64,000 bases of DNA from Hydnum rufescens UP504 (Eukaryota > Basidiomycota > Agaricomycetes > Cantharellales > Hydnaceae), in NCBI GenBank assembly GCA_014904985.1, contig MU128973.1:195514-259513 (forward strand). The letters run 5' to 3'. Numbering within the stretch: position 1 is the stretch's first letter; every line of letters starts with the position of its first letter. The translations under genes were made by a program, and so were the position numbers. The notes below the pieces were generated by a model that saw nothing but the letters and a program-made list of their open reading frames with translations, was not told where the DNA came from and did no database searches. Positions 11,024-22,150 of this stretch are shown here, in pieces.

Positions 11024-11554
11024 CAGACTCCTACCCAGTCGTCTGTCATGTGTGCCTCATTTCTCCGAGAAACAGCCGAGAAATGAGAAATGAGGCAAAC
11101 CTGACAGACAACTGGCAAACTATGTGTTGTGCTCTATTTGTCCCAGAAAATTTATCGCCTTGAGGAGACCTGGAGGAAGTGATCCCCCATCATCATTTCT
11201 CTTAACCTTCACATATCCATGTAATTAGAACCCAATGCCTAGTTCTTCTCTATATTACACTGTCACTGTCAGGAGGAAATAAAGTAGCTTATGAGCTTGG
11301 TTCTCCTTTGCCCTAGTGGGAATGGGAATGATTTAGTGGATAACATTGAGGATCTCCATTATCACTCAGATATCTCTCAGTCAGTTGGATAGGAGACCAA
11401 TTCCTCCAGGTCTCCTCAAGGTGATAAATTTCCAGCACAAATAAAGCACAACACATAGTTTGCCAGTCGTCTGTCAGGTTTGCCTCATTTCTCATTTCTC
11501 GGCTGTTTCTTGGAGAAATGAGGCACACATGACAGATGACTGGGTAGGAGTCTG
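11024..11554. mobile_element. Nested MITE/foldback element (531 bp) with 9-bp target duplication
   Basis: Inverted termini start CAGACTCCTACCCAGTCG and extend about 150 bp inward with few mismatches. Flanks are GTCTAGAGC on both sides (11015-11023 and 11555-11563). The uninterrupted right arm of the host palindrome shows the empty site (inverse of ...CATGTCTAGAGCTTGC... near 12650), which proves the insertion and its boundaries. A 9-bp duplication suggests a Mutator-like mobiliser; 7 bp is possible if the first C/G pair is counted as terminal repeat. No coding capacity. Confidence 0.87.
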
Positions 11555-11689
11555 GTCTAGAGCTTGCTATATCTCATTAGAGTTTCCTGGTGTGTCCATG
11601 AGGGCTTAGTATGCAGTGTGTCTACTAGTGGATAAATTAGAACAGGTTGACCATCACCAGGAGGTGTCTAATTGTGTGCCTAAGCAAGT

Positions 11690-11815
11690 CTAAGCATGTC
11701 TAGGGGTGTCTAAGCTTGTCTGGGCATGCCTAGGTGTCCAAGCATGTCTAGGCATGTCTAGGTGTCTAGGCATGTCTAGGCATGTTTAGGCAGGTCTAGG
11801 CAGGTCTAGGCAGGT
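11690..11815. repeat. Subterminal 10-mer cluster, left arm of the foldback element
   Basis: About a dozen degenerate copies of CATGTCTAGG / CAGGTCTAGG in direct tandem. They are the mirror of the cluster at 12378-12545. Clusters of short motifs in element arms are typical transposase-binding arrays. Confidence 0.75.
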
Positions 11816-12377
11816 AACTTGGGACTGAGTTTAGTACAAATACTATGTAATTATTCCTAAATGGTATCCAGTTACATAATACATGTATCCTATCTTAAAA
11901 AAATGCCAAAATGCAGAAATTAAATGAAGTACATCCAAAGAATATTTAGGCATCCAGCCCAATGGGGGCCCAGGACCAGGGGGAGGTGCCTGGGATAGAT
12001 AGATGGACCCCTGGGGACCCTGATAAAGTGAAAAAATTAGGCCCAGGGCCAATGGTTAATCCCTGAAACAATGAGGGCAGGAAGAACAGCTCTGGAACCA
12101 CTGGAGCTGTTCTTCCTGCCCTCATTGTTTCAGGGATTAACCATTGGCCCTGGGCCTAATTTTTTCACTTTATCAGGGTCCCCAGGGGTCCATCCATCTA
12201 TCCCAGGCACCTCCCCCTGGTCCTGGGCCCCCATTGGGCTGGATGCCTAAATATTCTTTGGATGTACTTCATTTAATTTCTGCATTTTGGCATTTTTTTA
12301 AGATAGGATACATGTATTATGTAACTGGATACCATTTAGGAATAATTACATAGTATTTGTACTAAACTCAGTCCCAA

Positions 12378-12545
12378 GTTACCTGCCTAGACCTGCCTAG
12401 ACATGCCTAGACATGCCTAGACACCTAGACATGCCTGGACACCTAGACATGCCTAGACATGCTTAGACATGCCTAGACACCTAGACATGCCCAGACAAGC
12501 TTAGACACCCCTAGACATGCTTAGACTTGCTTAGGCACACAATTA
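12378..12545. repeat. Subterminal 10-mer cluster, right arm of the foldback element
   Basis: Roughly fifteen copies of CCTAGACATG with variants CCTAGACACC and CTTAGACATG, inverted relative to the left-arm cluster. The copies are less regular than a satellite, consistent with protein-binding sites under loose constraint. Confidence 0.75.
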
Positions 12546-13321
12546 GACACCTCCTGGTGATGGTCAACCTGTTCTAATTTATCCACTAGTAGACACACTG
12601 CATACTAAGCCCTCATGGACACACCAGGAAACTCTAATGAGATATAGCAAGCTCTAGACATGACTAGACACAGCTGATTTAGGCATGCCTAAATCAACTG
12701 CAGGGTGTCCATCAAGTCATTGTAAAACCCCTGGAGCAGCACCTGACTCTACCCATCACTAGACATCACTGATTTAGGCATGTCTAAATCAACCCTGGAT
12801 AAGCCTCTTCAATTCAAAGTCAATAATTAAGCTCTAGACATCATTAGACACAACTGATTTAGGCATGCCTAAATCAACCCCAGAATGCCTATCAAATAGT
12901 TAAAAAGCCTGGGAGTGGTGCCTGTGGTGGGCACAGATAGGCATGCCTATTATAGGGACTTAGAAATTTTTCATCTTTTGAACACCTTTAGACACTGCCT
13001 AGACATGCCTATATAAAAACCACCTCTTAGGTCAAAGGCCAATGCAACTGGAACCCACCTAAGAGGTACCTTTTTGAGGGTGCGTTAGGTGGAATTTGGT
13101 GGGAATTTGGCAGGAATTAATGTGGGAATCAGTTTTGGAATCTAGCAGGAATCTGGATTCTCAAGTTGAATTTCTGGGAATGCAGTTCCAGCCTGAGGGC
13201 TGGAATTGACATGAGACCAGATTCCTCCCCTCAGAATCTCATATGGACCCTGTAGATCCTGTCAATTGATTGCCAAAGAATTGTACAGTCCCTTCTGTTT
13301 TCTGTCTGCCCATATCCTCTT

Positions 13322-14747
13322 ATGGCAGGTTCTGCTGGCAAATGCAAGGCCACCATCACTGTCACAAACAATGAAACTGGCTCCAATGGTGATGGTGCTG
13401 CCAAGCTGAAAGCTAAGCAAGGTAAGAAACTCACTGATATGGTCCAACCAGTGACACCTCTGTCCAAGCCTTGCACATCTGCCTTGCCCTGGAAATCCAA
13501 GCCTGCATGGACATGGCTGCTGGTCCAGAAACTTACTGAAGACCCTCCATTTCACATAGCCCTCTTCTCAGACTCAGTGACAACAGCAAAGGTGGAAGAT
13601 TGGCCAGTCCTTAAAAATGGGGTGGCAAAAACAATACTCCACCAGGAGCTTGCAGCCTACATATTTGAGGATGATTCTGAGCAAAAGGAGAAGTATGTGT
13701 TGAAACTGAAGGAGTTTGCCAAGTCTGTGGGCTCTTGTCTTAAAATGTGTGTTCATATCCTCCCCCTCAGCAGTGTACACTAACAAAAATACCATAGTCT
13801 ACACAATGAGTACAAGGACCTGAAGGCCACCCTCAACTCCACTGGGCATGGTGTGAAACCTTTGGATGTTGAGGAAGGTACACCATTGCATAATGCAATA
13901 GGTACATCTGCAGTCTCATGGATTTACATTTTTCTGAGGTGCATCAGCCAAAATTAAGAAGACATTCCCCTGGTGGGATGAGTTCCATGCTTTTTGGATG
14001 GATCTGCTGAACTATAATCCAATTGGCATGATAAATAGTGCTAGTGCAACAGCTGAGCAGCACACTGACATGTTTAAAGAATTACTGGCTGGTGAACAGG
14101 ACATGGGGCTGAAGGTTGATGTGGGGGGTTTGCTGGCTGGGGATGGGCTTGATCATGAAGACAAACAAGAAAATCTGGAAATCATAAGTCACCCAAGTGG
14201 ACCATAAGCAGTACACTGATTTTTGGCCTAGGATTTCCTCTCACTGCCACTGTCTTTGACTCATACCCACACATGCAACCCCTCAACTGCATCATATTCT
14301 CACAGACCTTCCCCAGCACTTATACCTGATGGTAGTAGTTCCACATCAGCTTCATCTCAGCCTGTGACTCCAAATGTGGCAACTCTGGGTACATCAAAGA
14401 AGACCTCCACATCACATCACACACTCACTCCTTTAGAGCAGTTTGAAAAACCCCAGGCAGGTGATCAAGAGTTATTCAAGATAAGGCAGGAGTCAGAGGC
14501 AAGCATGAGGCTGGCCAAGATAGAGGCAAGGGAGAGGTTGTGTATAGAGGGGTTAAAGGCACAGGAACATAGGAATATCTGCCAACTTGAGTTCCAGCAT
14601 GAGTTACAGGTATGCAAGGATAATAGGTGGCATGAAGAATGTGAGTATGAGTCTGCCTGGATCCAAGCCCTCCTCTCTCTCTTCAAAGGTGAGTTGAGCC
14701 TTCAGGAGGATTTGGTTTCCCATGGGCAAGTGGGGGCCAGTAGTTAG
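13322..14747 (+). pseudogene. Relic of a SANT/Myb-like transposon-associated gene
   Basis: Three exon-like open stretches (13322-13758, about 13810-13902 and about 13945-14200) and a fourth (14256-14747) form one reading direction. The first has a basic N-terminus and a trihelix-like stretch (KPAWTWLLVQKLTEDPPFH... then VAKTILHQELAAYIF). The second has KYHSLHNEYKDLKATL. The third begins KIKKTFPWWDEFHAFWMDL, a motif I recognise from basidiomycete transposon-linked proteins. The fourth ends in a charged coiled coil (about 14470-14660). A stop/indel between exons 1 and 2 near 13787 prevents a clean joined frame, hence pseudogene. It lies directly beside the foldback element but outside its target duplication. 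Exact family unknown. Confidence 0.55.
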
Positions 14748-15084
14748 TTTTATTACACAACTATCTACTCAATATGTAGTGTGTAAAATAGTTCCCCCTT
14801 TAATTGATGTCATTGTAGGCTATTGCATGGGGTCCCCATGGGGGAATTTAAGACCTCCCACCCTGTGGGGTTGAAAACCCACCCCTGTGACTCACAGGGG
14901 CAGAAGCCATGGGATACATGATGGGGTTGAAAAACCCAAGGGAAAGCTGTGGGATTCCCACAGGACAATGTGCTCTATATGGCCCATACAGTACAGTAAG
15001 GTTATTTATTATTTATTTATTATATTATATATAATATCAGTGCATCAGATTTTGTGTGGGGGCCTTGACCATGTTCTCATCAGG
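14748..15084. other. Short GC-rich hairpins leading into the array; no gene
   Basis: Contains small inverted repeats (CCCCATGGGG near 14834, CCCCTGTGACTCACAGGGG near 14883, GTGGGATTCCCAC near 14949) and then an AT-rich run. It looks like the distal end of the hairpin-rich element family rather than a gene. Confidence 0.45.
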
Positions 15085-16314
15085 CAAGTCCCATCTATTT
15101 CCTTCAGGTGGGGTATTGCACAGTGGAGGTGCCTAGAACAATAACACCTTAGTAAAGAAAAAAAGACAGAAGGCAATGCCAAAAGAGCAGCTGGTACTGC
15201 TCTTTTGGCATTGTCATACATCCTGTAATCAAAGAAACTCACCAAATATTCCCACACACCTACCAAAGTGGGTGTGTGGTGCCATGCTTGATTTGTCATT
15301 GTATGGGTTGCAGATAGGGTCAGGGTCTTGCTGTGTGCTCCCATATTTTGTGGTGGGCTGTGAGTTTTTGTCAATCATCATGTTAGGGTGCCAGGCACTT
15401 GGGGCTTGGATGGCTGCACATTGAGTTTTGTAGTGGCTGTGTCTTCATTGGGTGGGTTTTTGGATAGGGAAGGCACCTAGAACAATGAATATTAACATAT
15501 GAGTAAAAAAAAAAGAAAACAGAGAGGTGCCAAAAGAGCAGCTTCTGCTGCTCTTTTGGCACCAGTGGAATTAGGCATACCTGATATTACCACACACCTG
15601 CCCCAGTGGGTGTGGTACAATATTTAGTCAATTAGTATTTTGGGGGCTGGGTACTTGGGCAGCTGTGCATCAAATTTTGTGGTGGGGGCTTGTCCATGTC
15701 CTCATCTGGCAGGTCTTTGCATAGGGAAGGGGCCCAAAGAACAAATAAGAATACATTAGTAAAAAAAAGAAAACAGAGGGGTGCCAAAAGAGCAGCAGAT
15801 GCTGCTCTTTTGGCACCAATGGGATTAGACATACCTGATACCACACCCACCAAAGCAGGTGTGTGGTGCTGTATTTGTTGAGTCCTTGTACACATTGCAG
15901 AAAATCGAGGGGGTCAAGGGATGTGGGTGGCTGTGTGGTTGTCAGGGCAACACTGCCATTGAAGCCACAAACAGAAAGAGGAAAGAGATTAATTAACCAC
16001 ACACTAGCACAGTGGGAATCCTGAGTATACACCACACAACAAGGGACACACAAGTCTTGCACCTATTGCAGTGGGAATCCTGAGAGATCAAAACTGGTGA
16101 TCCCCCAACTGTGATGGGCTATAAGTACTACTTCCTGCACACAGCCACCACAGCCACCACAGCCCATCAAGATGACATATCTCCATCACAGACACAGCCC
16201 ATCAGTCAGCCTCCACAGCCATCATCACTAAGCCTCACTAAGCTGACACAGCTGTGTTATGAATCCTGTGCACACCTCCACATGGCTATGCCCCAACTTC
16301 CATATGCATCCCCC

Positions 16315-16692
16315 TTAGCATATATACTTCCAAGGTAGTGCACACCTGGGTACTCCAAAGGTGTCCAAAGTGTCAAAGGACTGTAATGATGCTGATGGGG
16401 TAGGGATTGGGACAGGTGGTGTGGATTCAGGGACTGGGGGCAGAGGAGGAGGAGGGGGAGTCTGGATTGGCAACTCCATGGACTCATGTGGGGAGTGAGG
16501 GAATGACAGGTGCTGACAAGGGCGCCAATGCTGCCACTGGTTGACTACCCAGCCCATAGCCCACTGGTTGAGGCCCAATAGAATGAGGGCACTAATAATA
16601 AGAGAAATGCCAATAATGGCAAGGATGACAATAACCCCCTTACTGAATGGAGGGAGAGAGAAGACAAGAGCATTTGAAGAAGTAGGCACCAT
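16315..16692 (-). CDS. Small single-span membrane protein with proline-rich tail (hypothetical)
   Basis: A 125-codon open frame on the strand that runs outward in block I. Residues about 18-41 form one hydrophobic helix (GVIVILAIIGISLIISALIL), preceded by a short polar N-terminus and followed by a tail with PPPPPLPPVPESTPPVPIP. No family recognised. It could be a protein-coding exon carried by the array element or a chance frame in a low-complexity region. The hydrophobic helix and proline-rich tail make it better than a random frame, but there is no homologue in the window to confirm it. Confidence 0.35.
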   Translation of the reverse strand: MVPTSSNALVFSLPPFSKGVIVILAIIGISLIISALILLGLNQWAMGWVVNQWQHWRPCQHLSFPHSPHESMELPIQTPPPPPLPPVPESTPPVPIPTPSASLQSFDTLDTFGVPRCALPWKYIC

Positions 16693-17045
16693 ATGATAGA
16701 GTCAATGAAGAATGATACTCTGATGGGTAAGTCCTCAGGCAGAAGCAAATGTCAATTTGATCCTGACAGTGGTCCCATGTTTGGCCCTGGACCTGATCTG
16801 TGCATTAGTTGTGTCAGATATCACACAGTGAATGTACCTAGAATAATAATATGTCAGTGGAGAAACAAAAACAAAGGAAATGCCAAAAGAGCAGCCAGGG
16901 CTGCTCTTTTGGCATTGTGGTACACCCCATAATAAGAAAAAAACACACCTGTCAGGGCCATGCTGTGACAAGGGCACCAAACAAATATAAACACAAATAA
17001 TTCTGGCTAAGTCTGGTGTACGCAACCTGGTCAGCCACAAATGTA

Positions 17046-17097
17046 CATCTAGTTAGATACAATGAGCCTTGCATTTAAATAGTCTAACTAGATGTTT
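17046..17097. repeat. Terminal hairpin (ACATCTAGTTAGA ... TCTAACTAGATGT)
   Basis: A 13-bp perfect inverted repeat separated by about 25 bp including TGCATTTAAATAG. The same arrangement recurs inverted at about 42084-42117 (AAACATCTAGTTAGA, then ATAAATGCAATG, then CATATCTAA). In both places it adjoins a GGGGCCCC-rich stretch on the inner side, so it probably marks a terminus shared by elements of this family. Confidence 0.6.
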
Positions 17098-18217
17098 TTA
17101 GGCTGGGGCCCCTGGGGCCAGCTAACATGATTTTCATGATTCAGGCAGGGGCCCCAGGGGCCCCTGCTTCTCACCTTAGACTGGGACTTAGAGATTCTCA
17201 GACAACAGTGGGCTATACAGGCTTATTGGGGGTAGTTCCATTTATAATTATTTATTTATTATCACTATATTATACATGGGTGGGGTTTCATTCAGTGGCC
17301 CCATTATTTTATTTATTGATTTATTTAAAAATTCAATTAATATACCACACACCTGCCCAAGCAGGTGTGTGGTACTGTCCATACAAATCAAAAAGAAAAA
17401 AAAAGTACTACTTAGTAGCACCACACACCTGCTTGGGCAGGTGTGTGGTACCATCCCTCAAAATTTAAAACAAAAAAAAAGGATTGAGTAGCACCACACA
17501 CCTGCTAGGGTGGGTGTGTGGTATGGGGGGCTGGGCTTGGCAATTCACCATTGGGTGGGTTGTTGGGATGAGTTGTGGGTCATGGGTCACAGGTTGTCAT
17601 TTCAGGGGCTTCAATTTGGATCCTAAAATAATAGCATACATTAGTAAAAAAAAGATTGAAGTGACACAAGGAGCAGCTTGGGCTGCTCCTTTTGCATTGC
17701 TGTACATATAGAAATCTGAAAAAAAACCTACACACCCACCAAAGTGGGTGTGTGGTACTGATTTTGTGCCCTGGTTGCATGCTTTGTACTTGGTTTTGCA
17801 TACAGGGGGGTGTCCATTGGGGTGGGTCATGGTTTCAGGAGCCTTGATTTGATTCCTAGAATGATAGTGTATGTTAGTAGAAAATCTTCCAAGTGACACA
17901 AAAGGAGCAGCTTGTGCTGCTCCTTTTGCATTGCTGTACAGTATTTTACCACTCAATGACCACTTCTTAAATTCAGCTACTTCCACTGTTCAGGTTACAA
18001 CTCCTACTAGCTTGAACAGATATCTTTAAATGTACATTAATAGTGAACATAAGAGTCATGTGCATGTCCCCCAGAGATTCTGGCTCTGCTAGAAGACCTG
18101 TGATGTTTGTTTTTATTGATGGTTTTGATGATGAATGAGCTGGCCCCCTTTGGATCCAACTTGATTCAATGCTTCTTCATAGGTGTGGATTCTAAGGAAG
18201 TAGAATAGTGGAAGGCA

Positions 18218-18463
18218 GTGAGAAATGTGGCCCAGGACACAGTAAAGCTGGATAATGAGACTGCCCTTGCCCAGTGGGACTTGGGCCAAGCATTGGCTCA
18301 TGTAAACACTACTGTTATCCCTCTCAAGCATATTTTTGCCACTAGGAATGTGATTTGGGAGATGAAAGAGGGAGAAGATGAGGGGGAGGATGTCAGCAAT
18401 GATTTGGAGCCATCTGGGCCCCAGTCAGATAATGAGGGAGGTATTGGAGATGATGATACTTGA
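18218..18463 (+). CDS. Short acidic open frame (hypothetical)
   Basis: An 81-codon frame ending in a strongly acidic tail (EGEDEGEDVSNDLEPSG...). It has no GC-rich or hairpin character, unlike its surroundings, and lies in a gap between array units (18000-18700). No motif recognised and no clear upstream exon. It may be the last exon of a decayed gene. Low confidence that it is real. Confidence 0.2.
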   Translation: MRNVAQDTVKLDNETALAQWDLGQALAHVNTTVIPLKHIFATRNVIWEMKEGEDEGEDVSNDLEPSGPQSDNEGGIGDDDT

Positions 18464-20169
18464 AGTGGTCATTGAGTGGTGGGCTACTTTTGTGAATACA
18501 AACAGCCTCATTTACAGATTACTTTCTTGAAACCTTAGTTCTTCTCCTTTCACTTTCTAAGTCTGCACACTTATTCTTCATACATTACTCTACATATGTC
18601 CATATTACTCTTAGTTCTTTGGGTGTCATGGTGACATGCAGTGACTGTGAGAAAATATTCTCAAACCATGTGGTCATTGAGTGGTAAAATACTGTATGCA
18701 TAGAAATTTAAAAAAAAACTTTGTAGTACCACACCCACTTTGCACACCCACCAAAGTGGGTGTGTGGTACTCATTTGCACCATGGTCATGCATTTGGTTT
18801 TGCATACAGGGGCTGGTCATCATTTGGGTGGTGGTTCATTTGGCAGGTTTCTGTTCTCATGTGTTTTTTTGGTGGGCATCACAGGTCTTGATTGGAGGTT
18901 GGTTGGTTGGGTTGTAGGATCAGAGAAAACCTAGGAATAAATAATGGGTTAGTAAAAGAGAAGAAACAAAAAAACAAAAGCCATGCAAAAGGAGCAGTGT
19001 ATGCTGCTCCTTTTGTGTGATCATACTTACCCTGAGTTACCACACCCACTTTGGCAGGTGTGGTTTGTCTGGGGTCCTGTGGCATTGTATCATCTGTTCC
19101 CATTCCCAGGCTTTGTTTGGCTGGTTGCATTGTCATTTCCAAGTGGGGGGGTTCATTTGGCCAGCTCAGGCAAAAACCTAGAATAATATGATAAATGATG
19201 TGTCAGTTAAAAATTAAAATGAACAATGAATGCAAAAAAAACGGCCCTTGCTGCTCTTTTTGTGTTGTTGGGGGGTGTACTACATCACTTACCTTTTGTA
19301 GAACCACACCCACTATTGTGGGTGTGGTTCATGTGGTTTGGTGTCCCTTATTTGACACCCCGCCATTCACAGGCTTTGCTTTGCAAGCAGGTGATCACTC
19401 AGGGGAGGGGGAGGTCACTTCATGGGCCTTCATTTGTGGTGGTGATAGCCTAGAAGACTGCATTATTAGTCAAAAAATTAAAACCAGCACAAAAAGAGCA
19501 GGTGCTGCTCTTTTTGTGCCATTGCAGGTACCCAATGTTACTCACCTTGTATAGAACCACACACCTGCCATAGTGGGTGTGTGGTTCTACAGGTTTGGGC
19601 TTGGCTTGTGTCTTCATTTGGCCCATCCTCGTTTGTTGGTTGTGTTTTGGGGGCAGCCATTGTTTCAGGGGTGATTTGTTTCACTGATCTTCATTTGTGG
19701 AAGCCTAGAATAAAAGATGTATTAGTTAAATAATAATAACTGGTGCAAAAAGAGCAGCACTTGCTGTGCTTTTTGTGCCATTGGGGGTGCACAGGGTAAC
19801 TTACATTATATAGAACCACACACCTGCTGCAGTGGGTGTGTGGTTCCTGGGGCCTCCCATTGAGCAGTCTGTTGCTGGTTCTGGTTTGGCTCTTGCCATT
19901 CAGGTTCTCATCATGTGGCAACCAAATAATAAAAGCTACATTAGAATAAGACTTCAAAACAGTGCAAAAAGAGTAGCTTTCACTACTCTTTTTGTGCCCT
20001 TGTATCTACTGAAACAAAAACTCACCTTAGGACCACCCACCCACAGCAGTGGGTGTGTGGTCATGTCTGTGCCTTTCTGGGCTGTTTGTTGGGTGTGGCT
20101 GCATAGTTGTGCAATTCAATGCTGGCAATTGCCAGTCATTAAAAAGTGCCCAAGTGTAGTGCTATGAGC

Positions 20170-20860
20170 AGAATACATATTAATAACAAGTATATAGACA
20201 TAGAATCAATACTATATAATACATATTTGTCCAAACAACCAAAGAAGACAATGATAATGAGTCAGAGCTCAAATAAGGCACAATATGCCTAATTGCAGAG
20301 TGGATTGAGCCACTTCTATGGGTCATAATTGACCCAAATATAGATATAATGATGGTATATGTGAATCCCTACATGGGTGACCAGGTATATCAGATGATTC
20401 TGGTGTTTTTCAATTTTTCACACCTTCAATTCCCTAAATAGGGAATTGAAGGCATGAAACATTGAAAAATGGAGGGAGCACCTGAAATAATTAATCACCC
20501 ATGTAGGGTACATATATCCCACCAATATATTTAAATTTGAGCCAATTCTGAACCATAGAAATTGCCCAATCCACTTTGCAATGTTCATGGCTTAGTGAAC
20601 TGTGACTCATTGTCATGGTCTCTTTATTTCCTTTCAACAAATATTAATTATATGGTATTTATTTTACATTTAGTCACTTGCTACTAATGCATACTGTAGT
20701 CATGGCACTGGTGTTGGTGGGATAAATCCCTACACCATAGAATCCTCATCTGAGGCCATTTTCCTTACAAATGAAACAATTACATGTCATGGTGCTCATT
20801 TAAATTTATCATCATTCATTTATTCAAGAAATCAATTGGATTCCCACCCCTTTCCAACTC
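20170..20860. repeat. Old, eroded palindrome centre (about 20440)
   Basis: The perfect core CAATTCCCTAAATAGGGAATTG lies at about 20429-20450, flanked by TTGAAAAA-type inverted segments and more distant inverted matches (GAGTCAGAGCTC... left, ...GTGACTCATTG right). Both sides resemble the sharper centre at about 23395 (ATATTTGTCCA, GTCAGAGC, CAGAGTGGATTG). I infer an older foldback centre of the same family. Confidence 0.65.
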
Positions 20861-21059
20861 ATAATATTGCCTCATTCCTTGACCATGTCCACCAGTCAAT
20901 TTATTGACTATCCATCAGACTTCAACAGTCCTCATCAAAAAAAGGGCAGTTTATGCCCTACTTCAACTCCATTTTCTTTGGACAAGGCAATTCAACTTGC
21001 CATTCTTCCTCAAGACTGTATGGCTTGTCTGTTCTTTCAAGCCATCCGACTGCCTTAAG

Positions 21060-21500
21060 GGCAACAAATTGTGATTATGTAACAATGCGGACCAGGTCTA
21101 GTTCTGATTCTGGACTCATGGATCCATCACATGATCCAGATAGGGGCTGCACTACTCTGAAGGAGTATTTTTCTAATTTCTCTGTCATTTTTGATTGGAT
21201 CAACTCGAAACGACTGCGCCCAGAAATATATGAATTGTACCTATTGAATGGTACCAAACATGAAATGAACGAATCAAAAATTTGGTCCCTGTAACAATAT
21301 CTTGCCATGATTCATACTCTGAAGGTGTATTTCTTGATTTTCGAAGCCAATTATTATCAGATTCATTCGCGAGTACCACACCCTGAAAGCTGTTGAAAAT
21401 GCGCATCAAAAGGTACCAAGGGAAAAATGAGCGGACACGAATTACATTTTTCACAAGACAACTCCCTCCCCATGACTCCCCCTTTGCTCCACCATTCAAA
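21060..21500 (-). repeat. Diverged copy of the 145-bp cassette
   Basis: Contains the recognisable core elements of the cassette seen at 38.3-39.3 kb: TTCTCTGTCATTTTTGATTG, ACGACTGCGCCCAGAAA, AATGGTACCAAACATGAAAT, and a second partial copy with CTGAAAGCTGTTGAAAATGC. Unlike its neighbourhood it retains CpG sites, which suggests later insertion. Confidence 0.6.
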
Positions 21501-22150
21501 ATAGCGAATTACTTCCGGCCCTCTTATGTCTGATGGAGAAGACCCTCAGGGCAACCTATAACACTTTTCCTTAAGGGAACTTGTCCAGGTTTGAAGGAGG
21601 AATAGCATGTAATGTGTTAATCTCCCCTTTTATCTTGAAATTGGAATATCTCCATCAGTTTTGAATATTTTAACTTTATTTCTTTTTCTCTGTGTGTCCC
21701 TTACATCCGACTTTTTCACTTTCTATTGAGTCAAAGTCTGGATTGTATATTAGGTGCAGCTAGCACACAAATTCATTAGTTCTCCCCCTCCCTCCAGTTT
21801 GAAGCTTCTTGAACAGCTGCTGGTCCCTGGGTGATTTCTCACTACAAAAAGTAAATTCTAACTACACTTTGACTAAGGTCTCAAGAAGGGATTCTTAGGG
21901 TGTGGTAATTTGACTGAAACACACATTCTCACTTAATTGCTTGGGCTTTGTTGGCTCACTGCAATTTCCCCTGTTCAAAAGACCTTCCCCCACTTGGACC
22001 TGAACATCCAGATTAGTTCTGCAATTCCCCCTTTTGTCCCCAGCTCAACATCATGGACAGTAGTTGGATTGGTTGATAACCATCCTGCTTACACTGGCTT
22101 GTTGGTGGCCATTTGGGTGGGCATGGCTTAGTGGTTCACCATTGTGTGGG
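21501..22150. other. Spacer without recognisable gene
   Basis: AT-rich sequence with only short frames; no hairpin unit until about 22250. Confidence 0.45.

Larger units (their letters stand above)
10583..13091. mobile_element. Long foldback (giant-TIR) DNA transposon with 8-bp target duplication
   Basis: Two arms of about 1 kb (net of an insertion) are near-perfect inverted copies. They meet at a hairpin at about 12066-12130 whose loop is only about 11 bp (TGGAACCACTG). The ends are CACCTAACACACCCTC... at 10583 and its inverse ending at 13091. Both are flanked by GAATTTGG (10575-10582 and 13092-13099), an 8-bp duplication typical of hAT-type insertion. Arms carry many copies of a TAGACATGCC-type 10-mer and three palindromes of the form GATTTAGRCATGCCTAAATC. 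No transposase is encoded; identical 69-codon frames on both arms are a by-product of the palindrome. The left arm is longer only because of the nested element at 11024-11554. I infer a non-autonomous hAT-like element. Confidence 0.88.
15085..20165 (-). repeat. Twin-hairpin exon/intron-like array, block I
   Basis: Eleven copies of the intronic hairpin (AAAGAGCAGC...GCTGCTCTTT type) lie at about 15177-15210, 15527-15562, 15781-15816, 16880-16915, 17663-17694, 17898-17930, 18983-19017, 19231-19264 (degenerate), 19488-19519, 19743-19779 and 19962-19998. Each is preceded on the minus strand by a GTGAGT/GTAAGT-like site and followed by ACTAAY plus an AG acceptor. Beside each 5' splice-like site is the second hairpin (ACCACACACC...GGTGTGTGGT), for example at 15254-15281, 15841-15866, 17342-17371, 18739-18766, 19555-19583 and 19816-19844. 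Exon-like parts share ACAAATGAAGA and have stops in all frames. I read this as a non-coding or decayed multi-unit transcript; function unknown. Confidence 0.8.

Noticed and set aside
11843..12353. Identical 69-codon proteins on opposite strands
   Set aside because: Both arise from the palindrome arms (MALGLIFSL... on each arm); the sequence has no coding features beyond the mirrored open frame.
10583..13091. Assembly artefact explanation for the long palindrome
   Set aside because: The 8-bp flanking duplication, the asymmetrical nested MITE and scattered arm differences point to a real element, although long-read confirmation would settle it.
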